Shown here: positions 1 to 7,151 of the stretch, one piece after another
How positions within the stretch are numbered: the first letter of the stretch is position 1
How the letters are laid out: each line of letters begins with the position of its first letter
NCBI RefSeq assembly: GCF_009882945.1
Contig: NZ_WTUY01000003.1
Location: forward strand, 414,941 to 448,811
Reading direction: 5' to 3'
DNA: 33,871 bases
DNA from: Alcanivorax sp. DP30
Lineage (GTDB): Bacteria > Pseudomonadota > Gammaproteobacteria > Pseudomonadales > Alcanivoracaceae
Position numbers and translations under genes: made by a program
The notes under the pieces: generated by a model
What the model saw: only the letters and a program-made list of their open reading frames with translations
Database searches by the model: none
Told to the model about the DNA's origin: nothing

Positions 1-85
1 TGTAGCTTGTAGCTCGTAGCTCGTAGCTCGTAGCTCGTAGCTCGTAGCTCGTAGCTCGTAGCTCGTAGCTCGTAGCTCGTAGCTC
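1..85. repeat. 7-bp tandem array (CGTAGCT), left window edge
   Basis: Twelve head-to-tail 7-bp units run from base 1 to 84. The first two units read TGTAGCT and the rest CGTAGCT. The array stops seven bases before the A-tract of the sspB terminator. The same unit in the same orientation fills the other end of the window. It probably continues outside the window, so its true length is unknown. It codes for nothing I can support. Confidence 0.95.
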
Positions 86-91
86 AGAAAT

Positions 92-119
92 AAAAAAACC
101 GGCTCTCGCCGGTTTTTTT
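92..119. terminator. Bidirectional rho-independent terminator downstream of sspB
   Basis: A CCGGC stem (99-103) with loop TCTC pairs with GCCGG (108-112). It is flanked by seven A (92-98) and seven T (113-119), so it can terminate on either strand. It overlaps the sspB stop codon (118-120) and closes the sspA-sspB unit. Confidence 0.9.
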
Positions 120-522
120 ATTTCACCACCTTCAAGTGACTCACCTTACCTTTGCCCTCATCTTTCTTCTCGGGTTCCGGCGGGGTTGTCGGCGGCTCTG
201 GCGGCTCTACCGGGTCGAAAGCCATGCCTTGGCCATTCTCGCGGGCAAAAATCGCTACCACGGCGTTTACTGGCACCCGAATGGTCATGGGCACCCCGCC
301 AAACCGGGCAGAAAAAGCAATCTCGTCATTACCGGCGGCAAAGTTGGTCACTGCGCGGGGAGCAATGTTCAGAACAATCTGTCCGTCCTGGACAAAGTCC
401 TGCGGCACTTCCACACCGGGATAAATCGCATTGACCGCCAGATGCGTCGTCAATCCGTTATCGCAGATCCACTCATGAATCGCCCGTATCAGATACGGGC
501 GATTGGAGGTCATTTCAGCCAT
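118..522 (-). CDS. sspB: ClpXP protease specificity-enhancing factor SspB
   Basis: This 134-residue adaptor delivers ssrA-tagged and some other substrates to the ClpXP protease in the cytoplasm. The N-terminal substrate-binding domain is recognisable from RPYLIRAIHEW, DGQIVLNIAPRAV and ARFGGVP. A proline/acidic flexible linker follows (roughly residues 105-125), and the protein ends in a basic tail, HLKVVK. That tail corresponds to the ClpX-docking motif known at the end of E. coli SspB. The linker is shorter than in E. coli (whole protein about 165 residues there). The start ATG shares one base with the sspA stop (TGATG), which implies translational coupling. A second in-frame ATG three codons later is possible. 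Confidence 0.95.
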   Translation of the reverse strand: MAEMTSNRPYLIRAIHEWICDNGLTTHLAVNAIYPGVEVPQDFVQDGQIVLNIAPRAVTNFAAGNDEIAFSARFGGVPMTIRVPVNAVVAIFARENGQGMAFDPVEPPEPPTTPPEPEKKDEGKGKVSHLKVVK

Positions 523-1160
523 CAGAGCGGGTTGCGCAGTTCACGTTCAGCGTCAGTCAGGCTGGCCTGGAAGGCATCACGGTCGAACAGACGCTCAGCG
601 TAGTCCAGCAACGGCTTGGCCTGCTTGGCCGGCAGCTCGATCCCCAGGACCGGCAACCGCCACAGAATCGGACCCACCACACAATCCACCAGGGTGAACT
701 CTTCGCTCATGAAGTACGGCAACTCACTGAAGATGGGCGCGCAGGCCAGGATGGCCTCACGCAGCTCTTTGCGACGCTTGGTCAGGCTCGCTTCCTTCTC
801 TTCACCCGCCAGAATCGCGTCCACATGACCACACCAGTCACGTTCGATACGGTGAATCAACAGACGGCTCTGGGCACGGGCCACCGGGTAAACCGGCAGC
901 AGTGGCGGATGCGGAAAACGCTCATCCAGGTACTCCATGATCACCGCAGACTGAAACAGGGTCAGCTCACGGTCGACCAGAGTGGGTACTTCGTTGTATG
1001 GATTCAGTGACGCCAGATCTTCCGGCTTGTTGTTACTGTCCACATCAACAATGTCTACCGTGACCCCTTTCTCCGCCAGCACAATACGCACACGGTGGCT
1101 GTAATGATCTTCCGGGGAAGAGAAAAAAGTCATTGAGGAACGCTTGGTCACCACACCCAT
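522..1160 (-). CDS. sspA: Stringent starvation protein A (RNA polymerase-associated, GST fold)
   Basis: SspA is a glutathione-S-transferase-fold protein that binds RNA polymerase and alters transcription during starvation and acid stress; it is not expected to be an active transferase. The 212-residue product has the thioredoxin-like N-terminal half ([55 protein letters not shown]) and a helical C-terminal half. The PHPP segment corresponds to the conserved surface proline-histidine-proline patch known in SspA. It precedes sspB with a TGATG overlap, the standard sspAB arrangement. A GGAG about 11 bases upstream supports the chosen ATG. A methionine at residue 10 (MTFFSS) is an alternative start. 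Confidence 0.95.
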   Translation of the reverse strand: MGVVTKRSSMTFFSSPEDHYSHRVRIVLAEKGVTVDIVDVDSNNKPEDLASLNPYNEVPTLVDRELTLFQSAVIMEYLDERFPHPPLLPVYPVARAQSRLLIHRIERDWCGHVDAILAGEEKEASLTKRRKELREAILACAPIFSELPYFMSEEFTLVDCVVGPILWRLPVLGIELPAKQAKPLLDYAERLFDRDAFQASLTDAERELRNPL

Positions 1161-1196
1161 TGTCGAGTCATCTCCACTTGTGATCTATAACAGAAA

Positions 1197-1224
1197 CAGG
1201 GTAACCGCTTGCGCGGGTACCCTG
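1197..1224 (-). terminator. Possible weak terminator or attenuator between petC and sspA
   Basis: CAGGGTA (1197-1203) pairs perfectly with TACCCTG (1218-1224) around a GC-rich 14-base loop. On the minus strand the hairpin is followed by a T-rich but not pure T tract. It may reduce read-through from petABC into sspAB. Confidence 0.4.
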
Positions 1225-1255
1225 TTCATCGCTGGAAAGGAACGTTACTGACGAA

Positions 1256-1912
1256 TCAGTGTACGTCTTTCCAGTATTCTTTCTTGAGCAGGTAAGCCGG
1301 GATCAGAAGGATGCCCAGGAACACCAGCACATAGACACCCAGGCGCTCGCGCTCCGGACGCACCGGCTCAGCGGTATAGGTCAGGAAGTTGGTGATATCA
1401 CCCATGGCTTCCTTGAACTCCGCTTCGCCCAGCTCAGCTTCCACGCCCGCCATCACATGGGGCATACCCACATTCGGGAACACATGGTTGTTGTAACCGA
1501 ACGGACGAGACTCATCTTCATAGAAGTTGATCAGGTAAGAATACACCCAATCGGAGTCACGCAGGCGAGTCACCATGGTCAGATCCGGCGGAGCCACCCC
1601 AAACCATTTCTTGGCAGGACCTTCCGGCATGGCATTCTGCATCTGATCACCGAACTTCTCGGTGGCAAAGTTCAGATTCGCCATGACCAGCTCTTCGGAA
1701 ATCTCCAGATCCTCGGCCATGCGGCTGTAGCGCATGTACTGCAGGCTGTGACAGCCCATGCAGTAGTTAACGAACAGCTTGGCACCGTTCTGCAGGCTAA
1801 CCTTGTCCTGCAGGTTGACAGGGGCCTTGACCACGTACTCGTTGTGACCACCGCCAGCCGCAAACGCGACCAACGGCAGGCAGCTGAAAAGAATAACCGC
1901 TAGTTTCTTCAT
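1256..1912 (-). CDS. petC: Ubiquinol-cytochrome c reductase, cytochrome c1 subunit
   Basis: Cytochrome c1 carries electrons from the Rieske protein to soluble cytochrome c on the periplasmic side of the bc1 complex. The 218-residue product has an N-terminal signal peptide (about residues 1-18, ending AFA), a covalent haem site CMGCH at residues 51-55, and a probable axial methionine in the NVGMPHVM segment. A single C-terminal membrane anchor (about residues 193-211) is followed by basic residues. It is somewhat shorter than the roughly 240-260 residues common in related species, but all hallmark motifs are present. Its start codon overlaps the petB stop (TGATG), so petA, petB and petC are translationally coupled. 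Confidence 0.97.
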   Translation of the reverse strand: MKKLAVILFSCLPLVAFAAGGGHNEYVVKAPVNLQDKVSLQNGAKLFVNYCMGCHSLQYMRYSRMAEDLEISEELVMANLNFATEKFGDQMQNAMPEGPAKKWFGVAPPDLTMVTRLRDSDWVYSYLINFYEDESRPFGYNNHVFPNVGMPHVMAGVEAELGEAEFKEAMGDITNFLTYTAEPVRPERERLGVYVLVFLGILLIPAYLLKKEYWKDVH

Positions 1913-3195
1913 CAGTGTCCCCCCGTTACCCGTTCCGGAACCGGCTTGGATTTTTCGAATTTATGCACGAACGGCATGATCAGCAGGAAATAGCTGAAGT
2001 AATAAATCGTGCCGAACTGCGCCATCATGGTTTTGCCCGGCGTGGCCGGCTGGGTACCGAAGTAGCCCAACATCAGGAAGTCCAGAACAAAGATCGCCAT
2101 GAACACCTTACTCCAGATACCACGGTAACGGATGGATTTCACAGGGTGACGATCCAGCCACGGAATCACGAACAGGATCACGATGGCACCACCCATGGCA
2201 ACCAGACCCCAGGCCTTGGAAGACATGATGAAGTCAATGGTTGTAGCACGCAGCATGGCGTAGTACGGGCCGTAGTACCAGACCGGCGCAATATGGTCAG
2301 GGGTCTTCAGCGGATTGGCCGGCTCGAAGTTCGGCTTCTCCAGCAGGTAACCGCCACCATCCGGGAAGAAGAAGATCACCACGGCAAAGATCATCAGGAA
2401 GACGATCACGCCCGGCAGATCCTTCACAGTGTAGTAAGGGTGGAACGGGATGCCGTCAACCGGAATACCGTTTTCATCCTTGTTCTTCTTGATTTCCACA
2501 CCGTCCGGATTGTTGGAGCCCACTTCGTGCAGCGCCAGAATATGCAGCACAACCAGGGCCAGCAGCACGATCGGGATTGCGACAACGTGCAGCGCAAAGA
2601 ACTTGTTCACGGTAGCGGTGGAAAGCAGGTAATCACCACGCACCCAAGTTGTCAGGCCTTCGCCGATTTCCTTGGCATCCGCAGGGCTGATACCCGGCAG
2701 CAGTTCAAACGGGATCGCACCCGCCAGAGAGATGATTACCTGGGCGCCCCAGTAGGACATGTTGCCCCAGGGCAGCACGTAACCCAGGAAACCTTCCGCC
2801 ATCAACGCCAGGTAGATCAGCATACCGAAAATCCACACCAGCTCACGCGGCGGCTTGTAGGAGCCATACATGAGACCACGGAACATGTGGAGGTACACCA
2901 CCGCAAAGAACGCAGACGCGCCCACAGCGTGCATGTAACGGATCAGCCAGCCCCATTCCACATCACGCATGATGTATTCAACGGAAGCGAAGCCTTCATT
3001 CGGGGAGAAGAACATGGTCAGCCAGATGCCGGTGAGCAGCTGGTTTACCAGTACTACAATGGAGAGCACCCCGAAGTAGTACCAGAAATTGAAGTTCTTC
3101 GGCGCATAGTACTCGGACATGTGACGCTTGTAGGCGTCAACCACGGGCAGACGAGCATCCACCCAATCGACAACGCGATTCACCATTCCCATCAT
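1912..3195 (-). CDS. petB: Ubiquinol-cytochrome c reductase, cytochrome b subunit
   Basis: Cytochrome b is the membrane core of the bc1 complex and forms the quinol-oxidising (Qo) and quinone-reducing (Qi) sites. The 427-residue polytopic protein contains the expected haem-ligand helices (WLIRYMHAVGASAFFAVVYLHMFRG) and the Qo-side segment FLGYVLPWGNMSYWGAQVI. At the ef loop the usual PEWY motif reads PVWY (residues 304-307). The Glu-to-Val change is known as natural variation in some proteobacteria. The ORF opens ATGATG overlapping the petA stop (ATGA), and MMGMVNRV leaves two possible starts; the first is used here. The gene ends with a one-base overlap into petC. Confidence 0.97.
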   Translation of the reverse strand: MMGMVNRVVDWVDARLPVVDAYKRHMSEYYAPKNFNFWYYFGVLSIVVLVNQLLTGIWLTMFFSPNEGFASVEYIMRDVEWGWLIRYMHAVGASAFFAVVYLHMFRGLMYGSYKPPRELVWIFGMLIYLALMAEGFLGYVLPWGNMSYWGAQVIISLAGAIPFELLPGISPADAKEIGEGLTTWVRGDYLLSTATVNKFFALHVVAIPIVLLALVVLHILALHEVGSNNPDGVEIKKNKDENGIPVDGIPFHPYYTVKDLPGVIVFLMIFAVVIFFFPDGGGYLLEKPNFEPANPLKTPDHIAPVWYYGPYYAMLRATTIDFIMSSKAWGLVAMGGAIVILFVIPWLDRHPVKSIRYRGIWSKVFMAIFVLDFLMLGYFGTQPATPGKTMMAQFGTIYYFSYFLLIMPFVHKFEKSKPVPERVTGGH

Positions 3196-3779
3196 GCCTT
3201 GGTCTCCCCTTCTTCAGAACCGACGATGACGACGGATTCGCTCAGATAAGAGTGAGGCGGAACCACCAGGTTGGTCGGCGCCGGCACGCTCTTGTAAACA
3301 CGGCCAGCCAGGTCGAATTTGGAACCGTGACAGGGGCAGAAGAAGCCACCGAATTCCAGTTCCACAGTAGGCTGCTGCTCGAACAAGGGAGAGCAACCCA
3401 GGTGGGTACAGGTACCCACCAGCACCAGATACTCTTTCTTGATGGAACGCCATTCGTTCCGGGCATATTCCGGCTGCTGATCCGCTTCGGAATGCGGGTC
3501 ACGAAGGTTCTCATCCAGCTTGGGCAGAGTGCCCAGCATGTCTTCGGTACGACGCACAACCCAGATAGGCTGACCTCGCCATTCCTCGACTACACGCTGG
3601 CCAGCTTCCAGTTTGCCAATATCAATCTTGACCGGTGCACCGGCATTCTTGGCCTTGGCACTGGGTTGCCAGGATTTTACGAATGGAACAGCCACACCGA
3701 CCGCACCTGCAGCACCAATTGCCGAGGTCAGGCCGATTAAAAACGTGCGGCGGCTGCTGTTTACGCCGTCGTTGCTCAT
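3192..3779 (-). CDS. petA: Ubiquinol-cytochrome c reductase, Rieske iron-sulfur subunit
   Basis: The Rieske protein takes the first electron from quinol at the Qo site and passes it to cytochrome c1. The 195-residue product begins with a twin-arginine-type signal/anchor (SRRTFLIG, then a hydrophobic stretch to about residue 34). This fits export of a folded Fe-S protein by Tat. The 2Fe-2S cluster motifs are CTHLGCS (Cys124, His126, disulfide Cys129) and CPCHGSKFD (Cys148, disulfide Cys150, His151). It is the first gene of petABC, and GGGGAG eight bases before the ATG is a good ribosome site. A terminator upstream separates it from rpsI, so a promoter should lie in 3780-3939. Confidence 0.97.
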   Translation of the reverse strand: MSNDGVNSSRRTFLIGLTSAIGAAGAVGVAVPFVKSWQPSAKAKNAGAPVKIDIGKLEAGQRVVEEWRGQPIWVVRRTEDMLGTLPKLDENLRDPHSEADQQPEYARNEWRSIKKEYLVLVGTCTHLGCSPLFEQQPTVELEFGGFFCPCHGSKFDLAGRVYKSVPAPTNLVVPPHSYLSESVVIVGSEEGETKA

Positions 3780-3824
3780 TGAGTTATTCTCCCCTCAGAT
3801 CCCACGCTCGGGGTTTGTCCGGGA

Positions 3825-3843
3825 CACGAGGCTCATCCTCGTG
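3825..3843 (-). other. Hairpin in the petA leader
   Basis: CACGAGG (3825-3831) and CCTCGTG (3837-3843) form a perfect 7-bp stem with loop CTCAT. It lies 46 bases upstream of petA, probably in its 5' untranslated region. It has no T-run, so it is not an obvious terminator. Confidence 0.45.
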
Positions 3844-3939
3844 CTACGGGCGGAGTAAGGCGGCGCAAATGGTAAAGAAAAAGCCCACACCTGACAACCG
3901 GTTATTCCGCGCCCACAAACCCTAAACACCTGATTTAGA

Positions 3940-3974
3940 CACAAAAAAGCCCAGCATTGCTGGGCTTTTTTGTG
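3940..3974. terminator. Bidirectional terminator downstream of rpsI
   Basis: A perfect 16-bp inverted repeat surrounds a 3-base loop (ATT, 3956-3958). It contains GCCCAGC/GCTGGGC flanked by A6 and T6, so it has the correct form on both strands. It lies 19 bases after the rpsI stop and separates rplM-rpsI from petABC. Confidence 0.93.
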
Positions 3975-3993
3975 AACCTGTTGACCGGAAGTA

Positions 3994-4389
3994 TCAACGC
4001 TTGGAGAACTGCGGACGACGACGCGCCTTACGCAGACCAACCTTCTTACGTTCCACTTCACGAGCATCACGAGTCACATAGCCGGCACGACGCAGCTGGC
4101 CACGCAGCTCACCGTCATACTCCATCAGCGCACGGGTAATACCGTGACGGATGGCGCCAGCCTGACCGTTGTTGCCGCCACCGCTAACGGTAACCAGCAC
4201 ATCAAACTTGTCAGTGGCTTCAACCAGCTCCAGCGGCTGACGAACAACCATCTGGTTGGTCTTGCGACCGAAGTATACGTCCAGCGGGCGACCATTAACG
4301 GTGATCTTGCCGCTGCCGGCACGCAGGAAAACGCGCGCGGAAGAGGTCTTGCGGCGACCGGTGCCGTAGTTGGTTTCTACAGTTGCCAT
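3994..4389 (-). CDS. rpsI: 30S ribosomal protein S9
   Basis: S9 is a small-subunit protein whose basic C-terminal tail reaches toward the P-site tRNA. The 131-residue product shows the family pattern: [14 protein letters not shown] near the N-terminus, [28 protein letters not shown] in the middle, and [17 protein letters not shown] at the end with the conserved final Lys-Arg. It follows rplM by 13 bases, with AAGGGG as ribosome site, and is the last gene before a strong terminator. Confidence 0.98.
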   Translation of the reverse strand: MATVETNYGTGRRKTSSARVFLRAGSGKITVNGRPLDVYFGRKTNQMVVRQPLELVEATDKFDVLVTVSGGGNNGQAGAIRHGITRALMEYDGELRGQLRRAGYVTRDAREVERKKVGLRKARRRPQFSKR

Positions 4390-4402
4390 CGTCTAAAACC
4401 CC

Positions 4403-4831
4403 TTAAATGTCGAGCTGCTGAGGCTGCTGAGCAGTATGAGGATGCTCGGCGCCAGCGTAGACTTTCAGTTTGCGGTACATGTCGCGACCCAGCGGGTTAC
4501 GCGGCAACATGCCCTTTACAGCCTTCTCAATGATCATCTCAGGCTTCTCGGCCTGCAGAGTCGCGAAGTTGGCTTCTTTCAGGCCACCCGGGTAACCGGT
4601 GTGACGGTAGTACATCTTGTCGTTTGCCTTGTTACCGGTAACGGTAACTTTCTCGGCATTGATTACAACAATGTAATCACCGGTGTCGACGTGTGGAGTG
4701 TACTCCGGCTTGTGCTTACCGCGCAGACGGCTTGCGACTTCGGTCGCCAACCGACCCAGCGTTTTGCCGGAGGCGTCTACCACATACCAGTCGCGCTTTA
4801 CGCTTTCCGGTTTTGCGCTGTAGGTCTTCAT
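4403..4831 (-). CDS. rplM: 50S ribosomal protein L13
   Basis: L13 is an early-assembling large-subunit protein. From the ATG at 4831 the product is 142 residues, exactly the usual length, starting MKTYSAKPE. The reading frame extends 14 codons further upstream, but that part is unlike L13 and overlaps a structured leader, so the internal ATG is preferred. Family segments visible include [48 protein letters not shown] and [16 protein letters not shown]. It is co-transcribed with rpsI. In E. coli this operon is repressed by L13 itself through its leader; the hairpins at 4861-4918 could play that role here (inference). Confidence 0.98.
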   Translation of the reverse strand: MKTYSAKPESVKRDWYVVDASGKTLGRLATEVASRLRGKHKPEYTPHVDTGDYIVVINAEKVTVTGNKANDKMYYRHTGYPGGLKEANFATLQAEKPEMIIEKAVKGMLPRNPLGRDMYRKLKVYAGAEHPHTAQQPQQLDI

Positions 4832-4860
4832 GGAATTCTGCCCTAAAATCAATATGTTAC

Positions 4861-4918
4861 GGGTAGCAAACACCCGCCGGCGTCTGTTCCGCCGGGCAAG
4901 AGAGCGCGAATTCTACCC
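4861..4918 (-). promoter_or_regulatory. Structured leader of rplM-rpsI, possible autoregulatory RNA
   Basis: Two nested stems can be read directly. An outer 6-bp stem pairs GGGTAG (4861-4866) with CTACCC (4913-4918). An inner GC stem pairs CCGGCG (4877-4882) with CGCCGG (4890-4895) around a 7-base loop. The element lies about 30 bases upstream of the rplM start. Autogenous control by L13 is known in E. coli; equivalence here is inference. Confidence 0.35.
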
Positions 4919-4953
4919 AAGCCCCCCAAAGAACACAAGCAGTAAAGGGGGAT

Positions 4954-4981
4954 TTGTTGTATTGACGCTCTCGACTATAAC
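4954..4981 (+). promoter_or_regulatory. Candidate sigma-70 promoter for the aldo/keto reductase gene
   Basis: TTGTTG (4954-4959), a 16-base spacer and TATAAC (4976-4981) resemble -35 and -10 boxes. They lie roughly 100 bases upstream of the plus-strand ATG at 5079. The region also has to hold the rplM promoter on the other strand, which I could not place. Confidence 0.3.
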
Positions 4982-5078
4982 CAGGACCTGATTCGCCCTT
5001 GTGGGCAGGCAGGTGCCGTGATCAGATTGGGCGCCATCATCGCGCATAATGACCCTCACTGTAAAACAGGAGCGAAAC

Positions 5079-6116
5079 ATGGAATACCGCCGTCTGGGTC
5101 GTACCGACCTGAACGTGAGCAGCCTCTGCCTGGGCACCATGACCTGGGGCAGCCAGAACACTGCCGAAGAAGGCCATGCCCAAATGGATATGGCGCTGGA
5201 TCAGGGCATCAACTTTTTTGATACCGCAGAAATGTACGCGGTGCCTGCCAGTCCGGAAACCTCTTTTCGCACCGAAACCATCATCGGTGACTGGTTTGCC
5301 AAAACCGGCAATCGGGACAAGATCATTCTGGCCACCAAGGCCGCCGGACCCGGCGAATACGTCAACCACATCCGCGGCGGCCCGCGATTCAGCGCCGCCA
5401 GCCTGCAGGGTGCTGTAGAGGGCAGCCTCAAGCGGCTGCAGACCGATGTGATCGACCTCTACCAGTTGCACTGGCCGGAGCGCACCACCAATTTCTTTGG
5501 CCGCCTGGGCTACAAGCACCGGGACGGCGAAGACGGAATAGCCATCAGCGAGACCGTGGCCGGTCTGAAGAAACTGGTGGATGCCGGCAAAATCCGCCAC
5601 TGGGGGCTGTCCAATGAGACCCCCTGGGGCCTGATGACCTTTATTCACGAAGCCGAGAAAATCGGTTTGCCCCGCCCTGTCAGCGTGCAGAACCCCTATT
5701 CCCTGCTTAATCGCAGTTATGAGGTGGGCCTGTCAGAAATCAGCCACCGGGAAGATGTGGGTCTGCTGGCCTATTCCCCGCTGGCCTTCGGCATGCTCAC
5801 CGGCAAGTACCGCCACGACACCTGGCCAGAGAAAGCACGGCTGACCCTGTTCAAGCAGTTTGCCCGCTATACCAATCCTCAGGCCATCGCGGCCACTGAG
5901 GCGTATTATCAGCTGGCACAGGAGCGCGGCATCAGCCTCACCCAGCTGGCCCTGCAATTCGTCACCTCACGCCCCTTCGTGACCAGTAACATTATTGGCG
6001 CCACCAGCCTTGAACAGCTGGAGGAAAACCTGAAGAGCGTAAATCTGGGCTGGGACAGGGACCTGGAGAAGGCCCTGGACGCCATCCATACCCGCTTCCC
6101 GTATCCGGCGCCTTGA
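5079..6116 (+). CDS. Aldo/keto reductase, Tas-like
   Basis: This is an NADPH-dependent aldo/keto reductase of the (beta/alpha)8-barrel superfamily. The 345-residue length and sequence closely follow E. coli Tas (346 residues): MEYRRLGRTDLNVSSLCLGTMTWG at the start, INFFDTAEMY with catalytic Asp48 and Tyr53, LATKAAGPG with the catalytic Lys, YQLHWPER with the catalytic His, QNPYSLLNRS, and the terminal FPYPAP. The true substrate is unknown. The frame opens ten codons earlier at 5049, but AGGAG at 5068-5072, six bases before the ATG at 5079, fixes the start. It is monocistronic, ending in a strong terminator, and diverges from rplM. Confidence 0.93.
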   Translation: MEYRRLGRTDLNVSSLCLGTMTWGSQNTAEEGHAQMDMALDQGINFFDTAEMYAVPASPETSFRTETIIGDWFAKTGNRDKIILATKAAGPGEYVNHIRGGPRFSAASLQGAVEGSLKRLQTDVIDLYQLHWPERTTNFFGRLGYKHRDGEDGIAISETVAGLKKLVDAGKIRHWGLSNETPWGLMTFIHEAEKIGLPRPVSVQNPYSLLNRSYEVGLSEISHREDVGLLAYSPLAFGMLTGKYRHDTWPEKARLTLFKQFARYTNPQAIAATEAYYQLAQERGISLTQLALQFVTSRPFVTSNIIGATSLEQLEENLKSVNLGWDRDLEKALDAIHTRFPYPAP

Positions 6117-6123
6117 GACGCCT

Positions 6124-6170
6124 GACGCAAGAAGGCCCGCCCGGTAATCCGGGCGGGCCTTTTTTGCGTC
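6124..6170 (+). terminator. Strong terminator after the aldo/keto reductase
   Basis: An 11-bp GC stem (6134-6144 with 6149-6159, loop TAAT) is followed by TTTTTT at 6160-6165. An outer GACGCAA/TTGCGTC pair (6124-6130 with 6164-6170) encloses it. Confidence 0.93.
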
Positions 6171-6195
6171 GGCAAAACCCTCGCCAGAACCTGCT

Positions 6196-6410
6196 GTGGG
6201 AGCTTGCCTGCAAGCGATCCGAGCCTAAGCGAGGCAATGATTCCAAAAGCCCTTCTCGAAACTCAAAACCCACACAGCTCTCCATGCATCCGGTTTTGCC
6301 TTTCGAAACTCATTCCTCGCCAAGGCTCGGATCGCTTGCAGGCAAGTTATTCGCTTCGCTCACCCTTCGGGCCGCACTCCGTGCGTTACTTCGCTGCGCT
6401 GCGTTCCTAC
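6196..6410. repeat. REP/REPIN-like inverted repeat, copy A
   Basis: Two near-identical 32-bp arms face each other at 6203-6234 and 6315-6346 (30 of 32 positions pair). The left arm is preceded by the head GTGGGAGC (6196-6203). Reading the other strand, the right arm has its own head GTAGGAACGC (6401-6410), separated from the arm by about 54 inserted bases of GAAGCGAA-type sequence. Each arm contains a short stem CTTGC-CT-GCAAG. The interior carries GTTTTGCCTTTCGAAACTC (6293-6311), which recurs exactly in copy B. The GTRGGAGC head and hairpin resemble REP sequences of Pseudomonas; that link is inference. It explains most of the 414-base gap 6117-6530. Confidence 0.75.
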
Positions 6411-6475
6411 AGCGGCTTCGACCAAGGTGCCAGAGCGGCTCAGCCCACACAGCAGCTCTATATCAAGCGCTTGAC

Positions 6476-6490
6476 GGCAAGGCTCCCACC
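6476..6490 (-). repeat. Partial REP-like half, inverted
   Basis: On the minus strand this reads GGTGGGAGCCTTGCC, the same head and first stem arm as the REP-like copies at 6196 and 18823. It is not paired with a second arm. It is probably a decayed or solitary unit and lies just upstream of the GTTAAC pair. Confidence 0.4.
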
Positions 6491-6498
6491 ATGCCAAT

Positions 6499-6513
6499 GT
6501 TAACACCGTTAAC
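6499..6513. promoter_or_regulatory. Candidate TetR operator (paired GTTAAC sites)
   Basis: Two GTTAAC palindromes (6499-6504 and 6508-6513) are separated by ACC, 17 bases upstream of the tetR start. The position and symmetry fit an autoregulatory operator for the regulator that follows. Binding is inference. Confidence 0.45.
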
Positions 6514-6530
6514 TTAAACAACGGATCAAC

Positions 6531-7151
6531 ATGGCACGCACTGCATACCATCACGGCGATCTGCAGCAGCAGGCTCACGCGCAAGCAATGGCCATTTTGC
6601 GCGAGCATGGCGACAGCGCCATCAGCCTGCGTGCGCTGGCCAAGCAGATCGGAGTCAGTGCCCCGGCGCTATATCGCCATTTCACCGACCGGGAAAGCCT
6701 GCTGGCCGAGCTGGCCATCAACGGCTTTGAAGGGCTTCGCCAGCGCCTGCAGGAGGTCGACCAGCGCGATCCCCGCCAGGCATTGATCGGCATCGGCCTC
6801 GCCTACGTGAGCTTCGCCCAGGATGAGCCTAACCTCTATCGGTTAATGTTTGGTGGCCGGGTGTTACCCCTTGGGGTGCATCCACGTCTGGACGAGGCGG
6901 GCAAGAGCGCTTTCCAGATACTGGAAGACACCATTGCTGCTGGCCGCCTGTGCGGCTATCTCAAATCGTTGCCACTGAATCTGATGACCGCCACTGCCTG
7001 GTCCCTGGTTCATGGCCTGTCACAACTGACCATCGATGGCCATCTGCCTTCCGCCGATGCCGAACCGCATCTTGCCGAGGGCGTGACCAGCCTGCTGCTG
7101 GACGGTGCCGTCGCCCACACGCATTCACAGAACAACGAGGACACCCCATGA
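6531..7151 (+). CDS. TetR-family regulator with WHG-type C-terminal domain
   Basis: This is a one-component DNA-binding regulator. The N-terminal helix-turn-helix is clear (residues about 8-55: HHGDLQQQAHAQAMAILREHG, ISLRALAKQIGVSAPALYRHFTDRESLLAELA). The C-terminal ligand domain resembles the WHG group of TetR regulators (LYRLMFGG, TATAWSLVHGLSQL). The 206-residue length is normal. Its stop overlaps the start of the following oxidoreductase (ATGA), so it probably controls that cassette and itself through the GTTAAC pair upstream. The ligand is unknown; a lipid or acyl-CoA is plausible from the neighbours. The ribosome site before ATG 6531 is weak. Confidence 0.9.
   Translation: MARTAYHHGDLQQQAHAQAMAILREHGDSAISLRALAKQIGVSAPALYRHFTDRESLLAELAINGFEGLRQRLQEVDQRDPRQALIGIGLAYVSFAQDEPNLYRLMFGGRVLPLGVHPRLDEAGKSAFQILEDTIAAGRLCGYLKSLPLNLMTATAWSLVHGLSQLTIDGHLPSADAEPHLAEGVTSLLLDGAVAHTHSQNNEDTP

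Noticed and set aside
1-85. CRISPR array at the window ends
   Set aside because: Units are only 7 bp with no spacers, and no cas genes are present; these are simple tandem repeats.
1915-3249. 444-codon open frame on the plus strand opposite petB
   Set aside because: It is antisense to a certain cytochrome b gene, has a low-complexity His/Arg/Gln-rich composition and no recognisable domain, as expected in GC-rich antisense frames.
6950-7147. N-terminal extension of the flavoprotein inside tetR
   Set aside because: The extension is arginine-rich and unlike the family. ATG 7148 overlaps the tetR stop and precedes the FAD motif at the usual distance.
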